Positions 33,415-41,095 of a stretch of DNA of 64,000 nt are shown piece after piece (positions within the stretch are counted from its first letter, which is position 1; each line of letters starts with the position of its first letter). Origin of the DNA: Pseudomonas sp. MF4836 (lineage in GTDB: Bacteria > Pseudomonadota > Gammaproteobacteria > Pseudomonadales > Pseudomonadaceae); assembly GCF_002018875.1 (NCBI RefSeq), contig NZ_MVOL01000004.1, positions 248,001 through 312,000 on the forward strand, in the 5' to 3' direction. Below the pieces are notes generated by a model. That model was not told where the DNA came from. It worked only from the letters and a program-made list of their open reading frames with translations, and ran no database searches. The translations under genes were made by a program, and so were the position numbers.

Positions 33415-34459
33415 GCTCTGTGCTCCTTGATGTGCGTGAGGTAGTGGCCAGTTCGGCGTAGTGCCGGGCCAGAATTAAGTCATCGGCGTCTTTGCCGGGT
33501 TGGCCGAGCCAGGTGTTGAAACCCAGGCGGAAGCGACCGTTGAGTTGCAGTGCGGGCACCTGCGCCTGCTCCAGGACCAGGTTCAGGTCCCAGTCCAGTT
33601 CGTGCCCCAGGTACTCGGCGACCCAGGCCACCAGTTCCTTGAATTGCTGGCCGTCGGGGAGCATGCCCATGTAGGCGTCCAGGGACAGCGGCCCGAGGCG
33701 GATGCGGAATTTGTGCTGGCGATCCCAGACGTGGCTGCCCAGGCAGAAATCCACCCCCAGCTGATTCGCGCTGACCCCGACCCGGCTGCGCTCGGGCAGC
33801 TCCAACCACTGGCCGACGTATTCCTCGATCTGCACCGGCAGCCCGAAATACTCGCCGATGATCGCCCGCAGGCCGTCGGGGTAACGGGTCTGGGCCGCGA
33901 GGTGGCCGCTGTAGTGCAGCTTGGCGGTGTCCGGGATCAGCCCCTGCTTGAGCAGGCTCGGCATGCCGCGCCCGCTGAGGGCGGCCAGGCGCGCCGACCA
34001 GTAATCGTCGTCCGGACGGTCGTGGCTGACGGTTGGCCGGGCCTCGGCCCAGGCCCGGTAGAACAGGCTCAGCAGGCGGTGGTGGAACACATCCAGAAAG
34101 CGCTTGCTGGTGCTGTCGGCGTTGTTGCGCTGGCGCTCGCGCACGTATTCGGTGATGTGCAGCGGCAACGGGCCGTTGGGGCCGCCGAGGCCGAAGAAGA
34201 ACTGCTCCAGGCGCGCCGGGGCGCCGTCGCCGCCAGGCTCTACCGACGCCAGGGTGGACGGGGCGAAGCTGCAGTCGGCCTGCTGGCCGAGGCGCAGCGG
34301 GTCGTCCGCCAGGCGCAGGGAATGGCCGAAGCGCGGCAACTGCGGCGACAGACACTCGATACGCCGCAGCGCCTGGAAGAAATCATATTCCCAGGGCTCG
34401 GCGTGCATCGCCGTCAGCGTATTCAAAGAGTCGGACGGCGTCCGGGCTTGGCTTTCCAT
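33407..34459 (-). CDS. tssG: T6SS baseplate protein TssG
   Basis: A 350-residue baseplate wedge protein (COG3520). Family features are the N-terminal YDFFQALRRIECLSPQLPRFGHSLR, the FFFGLGGPNGPLPLHITEYV segment and the C-terminal ELDWDLNLVLEQAQVPALQL and LGFNTWLG. TssG joins two TssF copies in the wedge. The start at 34459 overlaps the end of tssF by 37 bp; the internal ATG at 34408 would remove the overlap but lacks a ribosome-binding site. Confidence 0.93.
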   Translation of the reverse strand: MESQARTPSDSLNTLTAMHAEPWEYDFFQALRRIECLSPQLPRFGHSLRLADDPLRLGQQADCSFAPSTLASVEPGGDGAPARLEQFFFGLGGPNGPLPLHITEYVRERQRNNADSTSKRFLDVFHHRLLSLFYRAWAEARPTVSHDRPDDDYWSARLAALSGRGMPSLLKQGLIPDTAKLHYSGHLAAQTRYPDGLRAIIGEYFGLPVQIEEYVGQWLELPERSRVGVSANQLGVDFCLGSHVWDRQHKFRIRLGPLSLDAYMGMLPDGQQFKELVAWVAEYLGHELDWDLNLVLEQAQVPALQLNGRFRLGFNTWLGQPGKDADDLILARHYAELATTSRTSRSTEHG

Positions 34460-36282
34460 CGCATGATCTCGCCGCGTTCGGTGGTACGTAGCACCGTCTC
34501 GGTAAAACTGTTGATCGACACGTAGCGTGCCAGGAAGCGCTCGAATACCGCGCCGAGGAGAAACACCCCGGTGCCACGGAACGCGTTTTCATCGAATTCG
34601 AGGGTGATCTCCAGGCCCCGGCCAAACACGATCGGCCCGGGCATCGGCAGGCGCCGGGTTACGGCCTTGCTGCTGACTTCACGCAGGCCTTCAATCTGCA
34701 ATTGCAGGGCGGCGTCATTGCTGTCGCCGTACAGGCGCAGCAGTTCGCGCAGGGCGGCGGCGCCCTGGCCCTGTTCGCTCAACGACAGGTAGTTCAGCGA
34801 CAGCTGGCTGATCAGGCGCCAGGCCTTGCCGTCATGGGCGTGGCTGGGGCGCGGCCGGCTGGGCCCCGCCAGGCAGCGCACGGCTTGCACCGGGGCACTG
34901 TCGGCCAGGGTGAAGTCGGTCTTGCTGTTGCCCACGTTCATGAACAGCGGCAGGTCGCGGTTGGTGCACAGGGCGCTGACGCCCAGTTGCCGCAGGTCGT
35001 GGCGGTAGGGCGCCTGCTGGCTGTCCACCAGGCTGACGAAGCTTTCGCTGCCGATGTAGGTCGAGCGCGGGCCGTTGCGCCGCTGGTCGCTGGACAGCAC
35101 CCGCGGTTCGCGGCGCAAGGTGTAGTAGGCCTGGTCGCGGCCGTAGCGCGACGGATCGCGCACCGCATAGAACGGCAGGAAGGGTTGTTCCGGGCCGGTG
35201 CCGTGGCCGCTGATGGCGCTCAGGGAGTGGATCTCGAAATCCATCGGCCGGGTGCGGTCGGCGATCACGTGGTGTTCGTTGACCCGGTCCGAAAGGTGGA
35301 TGCGGTCCACGCGCTTGGGGAACAGGTTGATCGCCGGGGTGCAGAAGGGCACGAACTGCGCCGCGCCGACGCTGCTTTCCAGGCTGGGGTCATGGCGCTC
35401 GAAGAGCACGATCAGCTCCAGCTCCTGGCCGCTGCAACGCTGCACGGCGCGACCCAGTTCGGCGAATTCGACGAACAGAAAGCGGTTGGGCAGGGCGAAG
35501 TATTCCTGCAACAGGCGATAACCCTGGAAGGCGCGGGGCACCACGGGCAGGGCCGCGTCGCAGTCATCGAAACCACGGGAGCGCAAGGCCCCGGCCGGCA
35601 GGCGCTCGACCCAGTTGCCCCCCGGCTGGCGGGCAAACACCGCGCAGGCATTGCCCAGCAGTTGCTCGTAGAGGCGGAACGGTTGTTCGTCATTGCCGTT
35701 GAGGTACAGCGGCAGGCTGTCCAGGGCCAGGCTGTTGAACGGCAGCTCGGCACCGGTGCGCAAGGTCAGGCGCAACCCGGCCTTGGCCTTGGGCTCGCTG
35801 GCGGCCAGGCGCCCGAGCACCGCCGAGGGGTTGCCGAAGTACTCGGCACTGGCGACCTGCAACGGCCACAACGTCACCGCGTGGGCGGTGCGGTACTCGC
35901 AGCAGGTCTGAGTGTCGCGGCCCAGGGCGGCGCGCAGAGTGGTGTCGCGCTCCAGGGTGAAGCCGCCGCTCAGGGAGCCTTCGTCCGGGTCGGCCTGCAT
36001 CTGCACCACGGTCATCGACGGGGTCGGCGCCAGGTAGTGCGGGTAGGCGATTTCCAGCAGGTTGTGGGTGAAGGTCGGGTACTCGGCGTCGAGCTTCAAC
36101 TGCACCCGCGCAGTCAGGTAGGCAAAGCCTTCGAGCAGGCGCTCCACATAGGGATCGGCGCAGTCCATGCCCGACAGGGTCAGGCGGCTGGCGATCTTCG
36201 GGTATTCCTTGGCGAACTCCGCGGCGCTCTCGCGCACGTGGTGCAGTTCCTGGTTGTACAGCTCCAGCAGGCGCGGGTTCAT
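34423..36282 (-). CDS. tssF: T6SS baseplate protein TssF
   Basis: A 619-residue baseplate protein (COG3519/VasA). It begins [34 protein letters not shown], the family N-terminus, with [33 protein letters not shown] next, and ends in the conserved [20 protein letters not shown] strand ([20 protein letters not shown]). ATG 36282 overlaps the tssE stop (ATGA), so the upward extension to 36381 is not used. Confidence 0.94.
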   Translation of the reverse strand: MNPRLLELYNQELHHVRESAAEFAKEYPKIASRLTLSGMDCADPYVERLLEGFAYLTARVQLKLDAEYPTFTHNLLEIAYPHYLAPTPSMTVVQMQADPDEGSLSGGFTLERDTTLRAALGRDTQTCCEYRTAHAVTLWPLQVASAEYFGNPSAVLGRLAASEPKAKAGLRLTLRTGAELPFNSLALDSLPLYLNGNDEQPFRLYEQLLGNACAVFARQPGGNWVERLPAGALRSRGFDDCDAALPVVPRAFQGYRLLQEYFALPNRFLFVEFAELGRAVQRCSGQELELIVLFERHDPSLESSVGAAQFVPFCTPAINLFPKRVDRIHLSDRVNEHHVIADRTRPMDFEIHSLSAISGHGTGPEQPFLPFYAVRDPSRYGRDQAYYTLRREPRVLSSDQRRNGPRSTYIGSESFVSLVDSQQAPYRHDLRQLGVSALCTNRDLPLFMNVGNSKTDFTLADSAPVQAVRCLAGPSRPRPSHAHDGKAWRLISQLSLNYLSLSEQGQGAAALRELLRLYGDSNDAALQLQIEGLREVSSKAVTRRLPMPGPIVFGRGLEITLEFDENAFRGTGVFLLGAVFERFLARYVSINSFTETVLRTTERGEIMRWKAKPGRRPTL

Positions 36283-36827
36283 GGGCGCCTCCGCTGGTCG
36301 GCCTGGACCACTCGCACATTCCCGGACTCCAGGTCCAGGTCGGTCTGCAGCAGCAGGCGCAGGGGCACCGGCTGGGCCCACAGGTCGCCTTCGATTTCGA
36401 AGCTCAAGGCGTTGTGGTTCATCTCGCCAGGGGCGGTTCGCGCCCGCACGCGCAAGGTGTTGCGCAGGATGCGTGGCTCGAAGGTGGCGATGGCCTGGTG
36501 GATCAGGCTTTCCAGGGCCGCGATATCAATGCTCGACGCACTGTGCCCGGCCAGCGCCGGCAGGCCGTAGTTGATCACCGAGGTGCCGGCCGGGGTGTGC
36601 AGCGTGGCGTCGGCGTCGAGCAGGGAGGTGGTGTTGAGCAACCAGGTCAGGTCGCGCAGCACGGAATTCTTCAATTGGGTCAGGGACAGCACGCGCTTGT
36701 CGGCGCTTTCCTTGAGGTTGCCCGGTTCGTCGTCGCTCAGGCGATCGAGCAAGGACGGTTGCAGGCGGTCGCGCGCGGCGATTTCGCTTACCACAGAGGC
36801 AGCTCCACGGTCGGGTTGCGAGGGCAT
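36279..36827 (-). CDS. tssE: T6SS baseplate protein TssE (gp25-like)
   Basis: A 182-residue homologue of phage T4 gp25, which starts sheath assembly at the baseplate. The gp25 core [42 protein letters not shown] and [11 protein letters not shown] is intact. The N-terminus [14 protein letters not shown] is typical. In the P. aeruginosa H1 cluster tagJ separates hcp from tssE; here the 134 bp between them has no such gene. Confidence 0.92.
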   Translation of the reverse strand: MPSQPDRGAASVVSEIAARDRLQPSLLDRLSDDEPGNLKESADKRVLSLTQLKNSVLRDLTWLLNTTSLLDADATLHTPAGTSVINYGLPALAGHSASSIDIAALESLIHQAIATFEPRILRNTLRVRARTAPGEMNHNALSFEIEGDLWAQPVPLRLLLQTDLDLESGNVRVVQADQRRRP

Positions 36828-36961
36828 GACGTAATGGAGACAGGCATAGCCATGGGTTCAGGCACCGGAGCGGGAGAGGGGCATGGAATCAGGTTCGAAG
36901 CGAACCCTGCAGCCGCTGCCACAGGCTGCGAAGGCAACCGGTGGCAGCGCTGCAGACGGAA

Positions 36962-37450
36962 TCAGCGCTTGGTGTTCGAGCGGATGTTCCAGCCGTACTT
37001 GATGGCGCCGCCATCTTTGCTGCCGTCGGCTTTCTGCGGCTGATACTCGACCATCACCTGGGCGAAGTTCAGGGTGATGTTTTCGGTCAGGCGATCATCG
37101 CTGCCCGAACCGCCGGTGCTCAGCGAGGTGACCAGGACTTCTTCGAGGTCGATGATCATGTACTCGACCTGGCTTTCGCCGCCGGCCTTGCGCACGGTCA
37201 GGCGCACTTTGTCGATGTGCTTGCCGCTGGAGCAGAGCATCATCAGGTTCGGCGATGCCTTGTCGACGTACTTGGTCAGCGACAGGTCCTGGATGTTGAC
37301 CTTGCCTGCGCCACCGCCACCACCAACGTGCATATTGCCGGACTGCGACATGCCCCAGCTCCAGTTCAGGACGTCGATCTCGTCCTTGTGGGCCTTGTCC
37401 ATGGACTCGCCCTTGATGTCACCGATCTTGATGAAAATATCAACAGCCAT
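36962..37450 (-). CDS. hcp: Hcp tube protein (TssD)
   Basis: A 162-residue ring-forming protein of the T6SS inner tube. MAVDIFIKIGDIKGESMDKAHKDEIDVLNWSWGM is the family start, with the Gly-rich loop GNMHVGGGGGAGKVNIQDL, the KYVDKASPNLM segment and the C-terminal VEYQPQKADGSKDGGAIKYGWNI. The length and loops are closest to Hcp1 of the P. aeruginosa H1 system. ATG 37450 follows AGGGAGAAAAC. A palindrome lies in its leader and a hairpin after tssC. Confidence 0.95.
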   Translation of the reverse strand: MAVDIFIKIGDIKGESMDKAHKDEIDVLNWSWGMSQSGNMHVGGGGGAGKVNIQDLSLTKYVDKASPNLMMLCSSGKHIDKVRLTVRKAGGESQVEYMIIDLEEVLVTSLSTGGSGSDDRLTENITLNFAQVMVEYQPQKADGSKDGGAIKYGWNIRSNTKR

Positions 37451-37463
37451 GTTTTCTCCCTAT

Positions 37464-37477
37464 GTGGCACTTGCCAC
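37464..37477. repeat. palindrome in the hcp leader
   Basis: GTGGCA-CT-TGCCAC is a perfect 6-bp inverted repeat 13 bp upstream of the hcp start, next to the ribosome-binding site AGGGAG. It could affect hcp translation or be an operator half-site pair. Confidence 0.4.
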
Positions 37478-37528
37478 GATGTTGGTTCTGCTTCTGTAGC
37501 CAGAAGACTGCGTCGTTCGATCCGAGCT

Positions 37529-37555
37529 GCCGCCGCTGCCTCGTACCTGGGCAGC
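37529..37555 (-). terminator. hairpin between tssC and hcp
   Basis: GCCGCTGCC and GGGCAGCGGC form a 9-bp stem with a short loop 20 bp after the tssC stop. Without a T run it is more likely an mRNA-stabilising or processing stem before the highly expressed hcp gene than a full terminator. Confidence 0.5.
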
Positions 37556-37574
37556 GGCGACAGGTTATTGCGGT

Positions 37575-39068
37575 TTACGCGCCCTTGGCGGACGGCAACT
37601 TCGAGACCAGGCGCAACGACACGGTCAGCCCTTCGAGCTGGTAATGCGGGCGCAGGTAGAACTTGGAGTTGTAGTAGCCCGGGTTGCCTTCCACTTCCTC
37701 GACAATCACCTCGGCAGCCGCCAGCGGGTGCTGGGCCTTGGTGGTTTCGGTGGAGTGCGCCGGATCACCGTCGACGTAGTTCAGGATCCAGTCCTGCAAC
37801 CAGCGCTGCATCTCGTCCTTCTCTTTGAAGGAGCCGATCTTGTCGCGCACGATGCACTTCAGGTAATGAGCGAAACGGCAGGTGGCGAACAGGTACGGCA
37901 GGCGCGCCGCCAGGTTGGCGTTGGCCGTGGCATCCGGGTCGTCGTATTCGGCCGGTTTCTGCAACGACTGGGCGCCGATAAAGGCCGCGAAGTCGGTGTT
38001 TTTCTTGTGCAGCAGCGGCATGAAACCGTTCTTCGCCAGTTCCGCTTCGCGGCGGTCGGAGATCGCGATCTCGGTCGGACATTTCATGTCCACACCACCG
38101 TCGTCAGTCGGGAAGGTGTGCGCCGGCAGGTTTTCAACCTCGCCACCCGACTCCACGCCGCGAATCCGCGAGCACCAGCCGAAGTGTTTGAACGAACGGT
38201 TGATGTTCACCGCCATGGCGTAGGCGGCGTTGGCCCAGGTGTACTTGGAGCTGTCGGCGCCGTCGGTGTTTTCTTCGAAGGCGAAGGCTTCCACCGGGTC
38301 GGTCTTGGCGCCGTACGGCAGGCGCGCCAGGAAGCGCGGCATGGTCAGGCCGATGTAGCGCGAATCTTCCGATTCACGCAGCGAACGCCAGCCGGCGTAT
38401 TCCGGGGTGGTGAAGATCTTGGTCAGGTCGCGCGGGTTCGACAGTTCCTGCCACGAGCCCATGCCCATCACGGTCGGCGAGGCCGCGGCGATGAACGGGG
38501 AGTGCATGGCGGCGCAGACTTTCGACAGCTCGCCCAGCAGCTCGACATCCGGTGGCGACTGGTCGAAGTAGTAGTCGCCCACCAGGCAGCCGTACGGCTC
38601 GCCGCCGAACTGGCCGTATTCCTCTTCGTACATCTTCTTGAAGATCGGGCTCTGGTCCCAGGCCGTGCCCTTGAATTTCTTCAGGGTTTTGTGCAGCTCC
38701 GGCTTGGAGATGTTGAGCACGCGAATTTTCAGCTGCTCGTCGCTTTCGGTGTTGTTCACCAGGTAGTGCAGGCCACGCCAGGCGCTTTCCAGTTTCTGGA
38801 AGTCCGGGTGGTGGATCACCTGGTTGACCTGGGCGGTGAGCTTGGCGTCGATGGCGGCAATGATCGATTCGATCGACTTGATCGCATCGTTGGACACCAG
38901 GTCAGTCTGCGCCAGGGCCTGTTCGGCCAGGGTGCGGACGGCGGTTTCGACGGCTTCGCGGGCACGCTCGGTCTTGGGTTTGAATTCTTGCAGCAGCAGC
39001 GAGGCAAATTCGCTGGCCTGCTCGGTCCCGGCGGGCTGGGACTGATTGTCACGCATCGATTCGGTCAT
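37575..39068 (-). CDS. tssC: T6SS contractile sheath large subunit TssC
   Basis: A 497-residue sheath protein (VipB/EvpB). It has the N-terminal helical region, HHPDFQKLESAWRGLHYLV, FKKMYEEEYGQFGGEPYGCLVGDYYF and MPRFLARLPYGAKTDPVEAF, and ends in the DIVLNWILNYVDGDP-like stretch and RPHYQLEGLTVSLRLVSKLP. It pairs with TssB to form the contractile tail sheath. It lies 15 bp after tssB. Confidence 0.96.
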   Translation of the reverse strand: MTESMRDNQSQPAGTEQASEFASLLLQEFKPKTERAREAVETAVRTLAEQALAQTDLVSNDAIKSIESIIAAIDAKLTAQVNQVIHHPDFQKLESAWRGLHYLVNNTESDEQLKIRVLNISKPELHKTLKKFKGTAWDQSPIFKKMYEEEYGQFGGEPYGCLVGDYYFDQSPPDVELLGELSKVCAAMHSPFIAAASPTVMGMGSWQELSNPRDLTKIFTTPEYAGWRSLRESEDSRYIGLTMPRFLARLPYGAKTDPVEAFAFEENTDGADSSKYTWANAAYAMAVNINRSFKHFGWCSRIRGVESGGEVENLPAHTFPTDDGGVDMKCPTEIAISDRREAELAKNGFMPLLHKKNTDFAAFIGAQSLQKPAEYDDPDATANANLAARLPYLFATCRFAHYLKCIVRDKIGSFKEKDEMQRWLQDWILNYVDGDPAHSTETTKAQHPLAAAEVIVEEVEGNPGYYNSKFYLRPHYQLEGLTVSLRLVSKLPSAKGA

Positions 39069-39083
39069 GATCGTAAGTCCTGA

Positions 39084-39599
39084 TTAAGCGTTCGGCTCGG
39101 AGTCCGCAGGCTTTGGCGCGCTGGCCAGGGCCTGGAGCAACGCCGGATCCTTGATGGCTTTCATGATGATTTCTTCGGCACCGGTCTTGCCGTCCATGTA
39201 GGTCAGCAGGTTGGCCAGCTGGGTACGGGCTTCGAGCAGCTGGTTCAGCGAGTCGACCTTGCGCGCCACGGCGGCCGGGCTGAAGTCGTCCATGCTTTCG
39301 AAGGTGATATCCAGGCTCAGGTTGCCTTCGCCGGTCAGTTCGTTGGGTACATGGAACGCGACGCGCGGCTGCATGGCCTTGAGGCGCGAGTCGAAGTTGT
39401 CAACGTCGACCTCCAGGAACTTGCGATCCTCAACCGCCGCCAGGGGCTCGGCCGGCTTGCCCGCGAGATCGGCCATCACACCCATGACAAAGGGCAGCTG
39501 GACCTTTTTCTCGGCGCCGTAGAGTTCGACGTCGTACTCGATCTGCACGCGGGGCGCACGGTTGCGCGCGATGAACTTCTGAGAACTTTGCTTCGCCAC
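39084..39599 (-). CDS. tssB: T6SS contractile sheath small subunit TssB
   Basis: A 171-residue sheath protein (VipA). Family features are AKQSSQKFIARNRAPRVQIEYDV, KKVQLPFVMGVMADLAG, FLEVDVDNFDSRLKAMQPRV and LDITFESMDDFSPAAVARKV. The start codon is GTG at 39599 with AGGAG 8 nt before it. Together with TssC it makes the sheath that ClpV recycles. Confidence 0.95.
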   Translation of the reverse strand: MAKQSSQKFIARNRAPRVQIEYDVELYGAEKKVQLPFVMGVMADLAGKPAEPLAAVEDRKFLEVDVDNFDSRLKAMQPRVAFHVPNELTGEGNLSLDITFESMDDFSPAAVARKVDSLNQLLEARTQLANLLTYMDGKTGAEEIIMKAIKDPALLQALASAPKPADSEPNA

Positions 39600-39680
39600 G
39601 TTGCTGCTCCTGGTCGCTACTGCGACGGTGTTGGCGTCATCGGTGGTTGCCGTTAACGGGACTGCTTGCTCCGGGCGTGG

Positions 39681-40703
39681 TTAGTCGCTTTCGGGGCCGC
39701 GCAGGTTTTCAAATTGGGACATGCCATCGGGAATCAGGTTGCGCACGATCGACTCGAAGTCGGCGTGCACCAGGTTCTTGGCCCGGTTCAACAGCACGGG
39801 CAGCGGGCTCGAAGGCTCATGGCGGCTGTAGTAGGCCAGGAGCCGGTCGAGGCTGCGCAGCACGTCGTCGCGGTTGCCGATCTCGCCCGACACCCGGGGC
39901 ACGGCGGCCACGGCCAGCGGTTGCCCGGGGGCGTCGGCCACCGGCTCATCGGCGCTGGCCACAGGCGCACTCTCGACGCCTTGCGGGGCGTGCTGACCGA
40001 GCACTTGCAGGGCCATTTTCAGCGGCTGCTTGAGGGCCGAAAGATCGACGCCACTGGCCGAACCGACCTGCTCGTTGACCTGTTGTTCGATGGCTTCGGC
40101 GGCGCTGCGGGCCTGGTTCAAGGCCGCGCGTACCTGCTCCAGCTGCTCGGGGTCGCTGTCGCGCATGGCCCCGGCCAGGTGATCGGCGCCCAGGGTCTCG
40201 CCGGAGAAGCTCTGCAACCCGCTGGCGTTGAACGCCGCCCGCAGGCTGACCGGGCCAAAGGCGCGGGAGCGGGTCAGGATGCTTTCGCGCAGCAGGCGCA
40301 CGGTGGCGTCCGAGGTCAGGCCAGCCAGGGCGTTGATGCGTACCGTGGGGTCGTTGTTGTCGTCTGCATCCAGGCGCGGGTGCAGGTGCGGCCAGTACTG
40401 CAGGAGCAGTTCGCTGATCAGGGTCAGGGACGTGGCCAGGCCCGGCAGGCCTTCAAGGGCCAGGCTGCTTTGCAGGAGCAGTTGGGCGATGCGCAGGTCT
40501 TTGCTGCGCGCGAGCAGGTCCAGGCTCTGCTGCTGGACGCTGCGCCAATCGGGCGCTTCGGCAGGCAGGATCGAATCACCCATGCTGCGCTCGGGCTGGC
40601 CTTGTGCGGCCCGCTCCAGGTGCAAAAAGTCCGCGTCATATTCCAGGTCTTCGCCACAAGGCGAAGTCTCGGAAATTGCGGCGAGCAGCATTGGCACATC
40701 CAC
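39681..40703 (-). CDS. tssA: T6SS assembly protein TssA (short, TssA1-like)
   Basis: A 340-residue protein with an N-terminal ImpA_N domain (SPCGEDLEYDADFLHLERAA) and a C-terminal segment SSPLPVLLNRAKNLVHADFESIVRNLIPDGMSQFENLRG. This short architecture is that of TssA1 of the P. aeruginosa H1 system, which helps baseplate formation. It starts with GTG at 40703 (GGAGA about 9 nt upstream) and is the first gene of the minus-strand operon. Confidence 0.9.
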   Translation of the reverse strand: MDVPMLLAAISETSPCGEDLEYDADFLHLERAAQGQPERSMGDSILPAEAPDWRSVQQQSLDLLARSKDLRIAQLLLQSSLALEGLPGLATSLTLISELLLQYWPHLHPRLDADDNNDPTVRINALAGLTSDATVRLLRESILTRSRAFGPVSLRAAFNASGLQSFSGETLGADHLAGAMRDSDPEQLEQVRAALNQARSAAEAIEQQVNEQVGSASGVDLSALKQPLKMALQVLGQHAPQGVESAPVASADEPVADAPGQPLAVAAVPRVSGEIGNRDDVLRSLDRLLAYYSRHEPSSPLPVLLNRAKNLVHADFESIVRNLIPDGMSQFENLRGPESD

Positions 40704-40838
40704 CTGTTTCGATCTCCATATCAGCCTGCGGGACAGTCAGGCAATTAGCGCGGAAGTTCTTTGTGAACTGCAGCACATTCTTGCTTATATAGACTCACTG
40801 ATATTAGTAAGCCATCATCCGTATTCAAGAAGTTGTGC

Positions 40839-40868
40839 ATTTTTGGTGTAGTACTTGTGGCTTGTCAA
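40839..40868 (-). promoter_or_regulatory. candidate sigma-70 promoter for tssA-tssBC-hcp operon
   Basis: The -35 box TTGACA is a perfect consensus match. AAAAAT, 18 bp downstream, matches the -10 consensus at four of six positions. Transcription would start about 125 nt before the tssA GTG. Confidence 0.35.
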
Positions 40869-40995
40869 GGTAAGCTATTCGCCCCGCATGACAGTGATAA
40901 GTCTCCAATATCCTGACCTGACTATTGGGTCAGTGTGAGGGACGGTGAGCGGCGTTCTGTCACCTGGGGCGGGCAAATTAAGTGAACGTGCTGGT

Positions 40996-41039
40996 AAAAC
41001 CGGCATTGAAAGGATTTTTTCAAAGTTTGCCGGTTTTTT
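40996..41039 (+). terminator. terminator-like hairpin in the fha leader
   Basis: AAAACCGGCA (40996-41005) pairs with TGCCGGTTTT (41028-41037), and inside it TTGAAA (41006-41011) pairs with TTTCAA (41018-41023), with apical loop GGATTT and a T run to 41039. The loop carries GGA, the core of RsmA/CsrA sites. It lies 56 bp before the fha start and could end a short RNA or act as an attenuator. Confidence 0.7.
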
Positions 41040-41083
41040 ACGGAACTTTTTCCCCGTACCCGGTTCGCAGGCGAAACACCCAG

Positions 41084-41091
41084 CAAGGAGG
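41084..41091 (+). promoter_or_regulatory. candidate RsmA/CsrA site on the fha ribosome-binding site
   Basis: CAAGGAGG fits the RsmA consensus core CANGGANG and is at the same time the Shine-Dalgarno of fha, 4 nt before the ATG at 41096. RsmA binding here would block translation, as known for T6SS genes in P. aeruginosa. Confidence 0.45.
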
Positions 41092-41095
41092 CGAG

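Larger units (their letters stand above)
40704..41095. promoter_or_regulatory. divergent regulatory region of the two T6SS operons
   Basis: These 392 bp between tssA (minus) and fha (plus) have no open gene and are clearly AT-richer than their surroundings. On the minus strand TTGACA (40868-40863) with AAAAAT (40844-40839) at 18-bp spacing is a candidate sigma-70 promoter for tssA. On the plus strand there is a CTGACC/GGGTCAG hairpin (40913-40933) and a terminator-like hairpin at 40996-41039. I cannot find a convincing sigma-54 -24/-12 pair. Confidence 0.6.

Noticed and set aside
30697..33444. 915-codon open frame on the plus strand opposite clpV
   Set aside because: Mirror of the clpV codons; no known domain and low-complexity composition.
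40691..40709. TTGGCAC near the tssA start as a possible sigma-54 promoter
   Set aside because: The spacing to a TTGC-type -12 element is wrong (CCTGTT follows) and the site overlaps the start codon of tssA.
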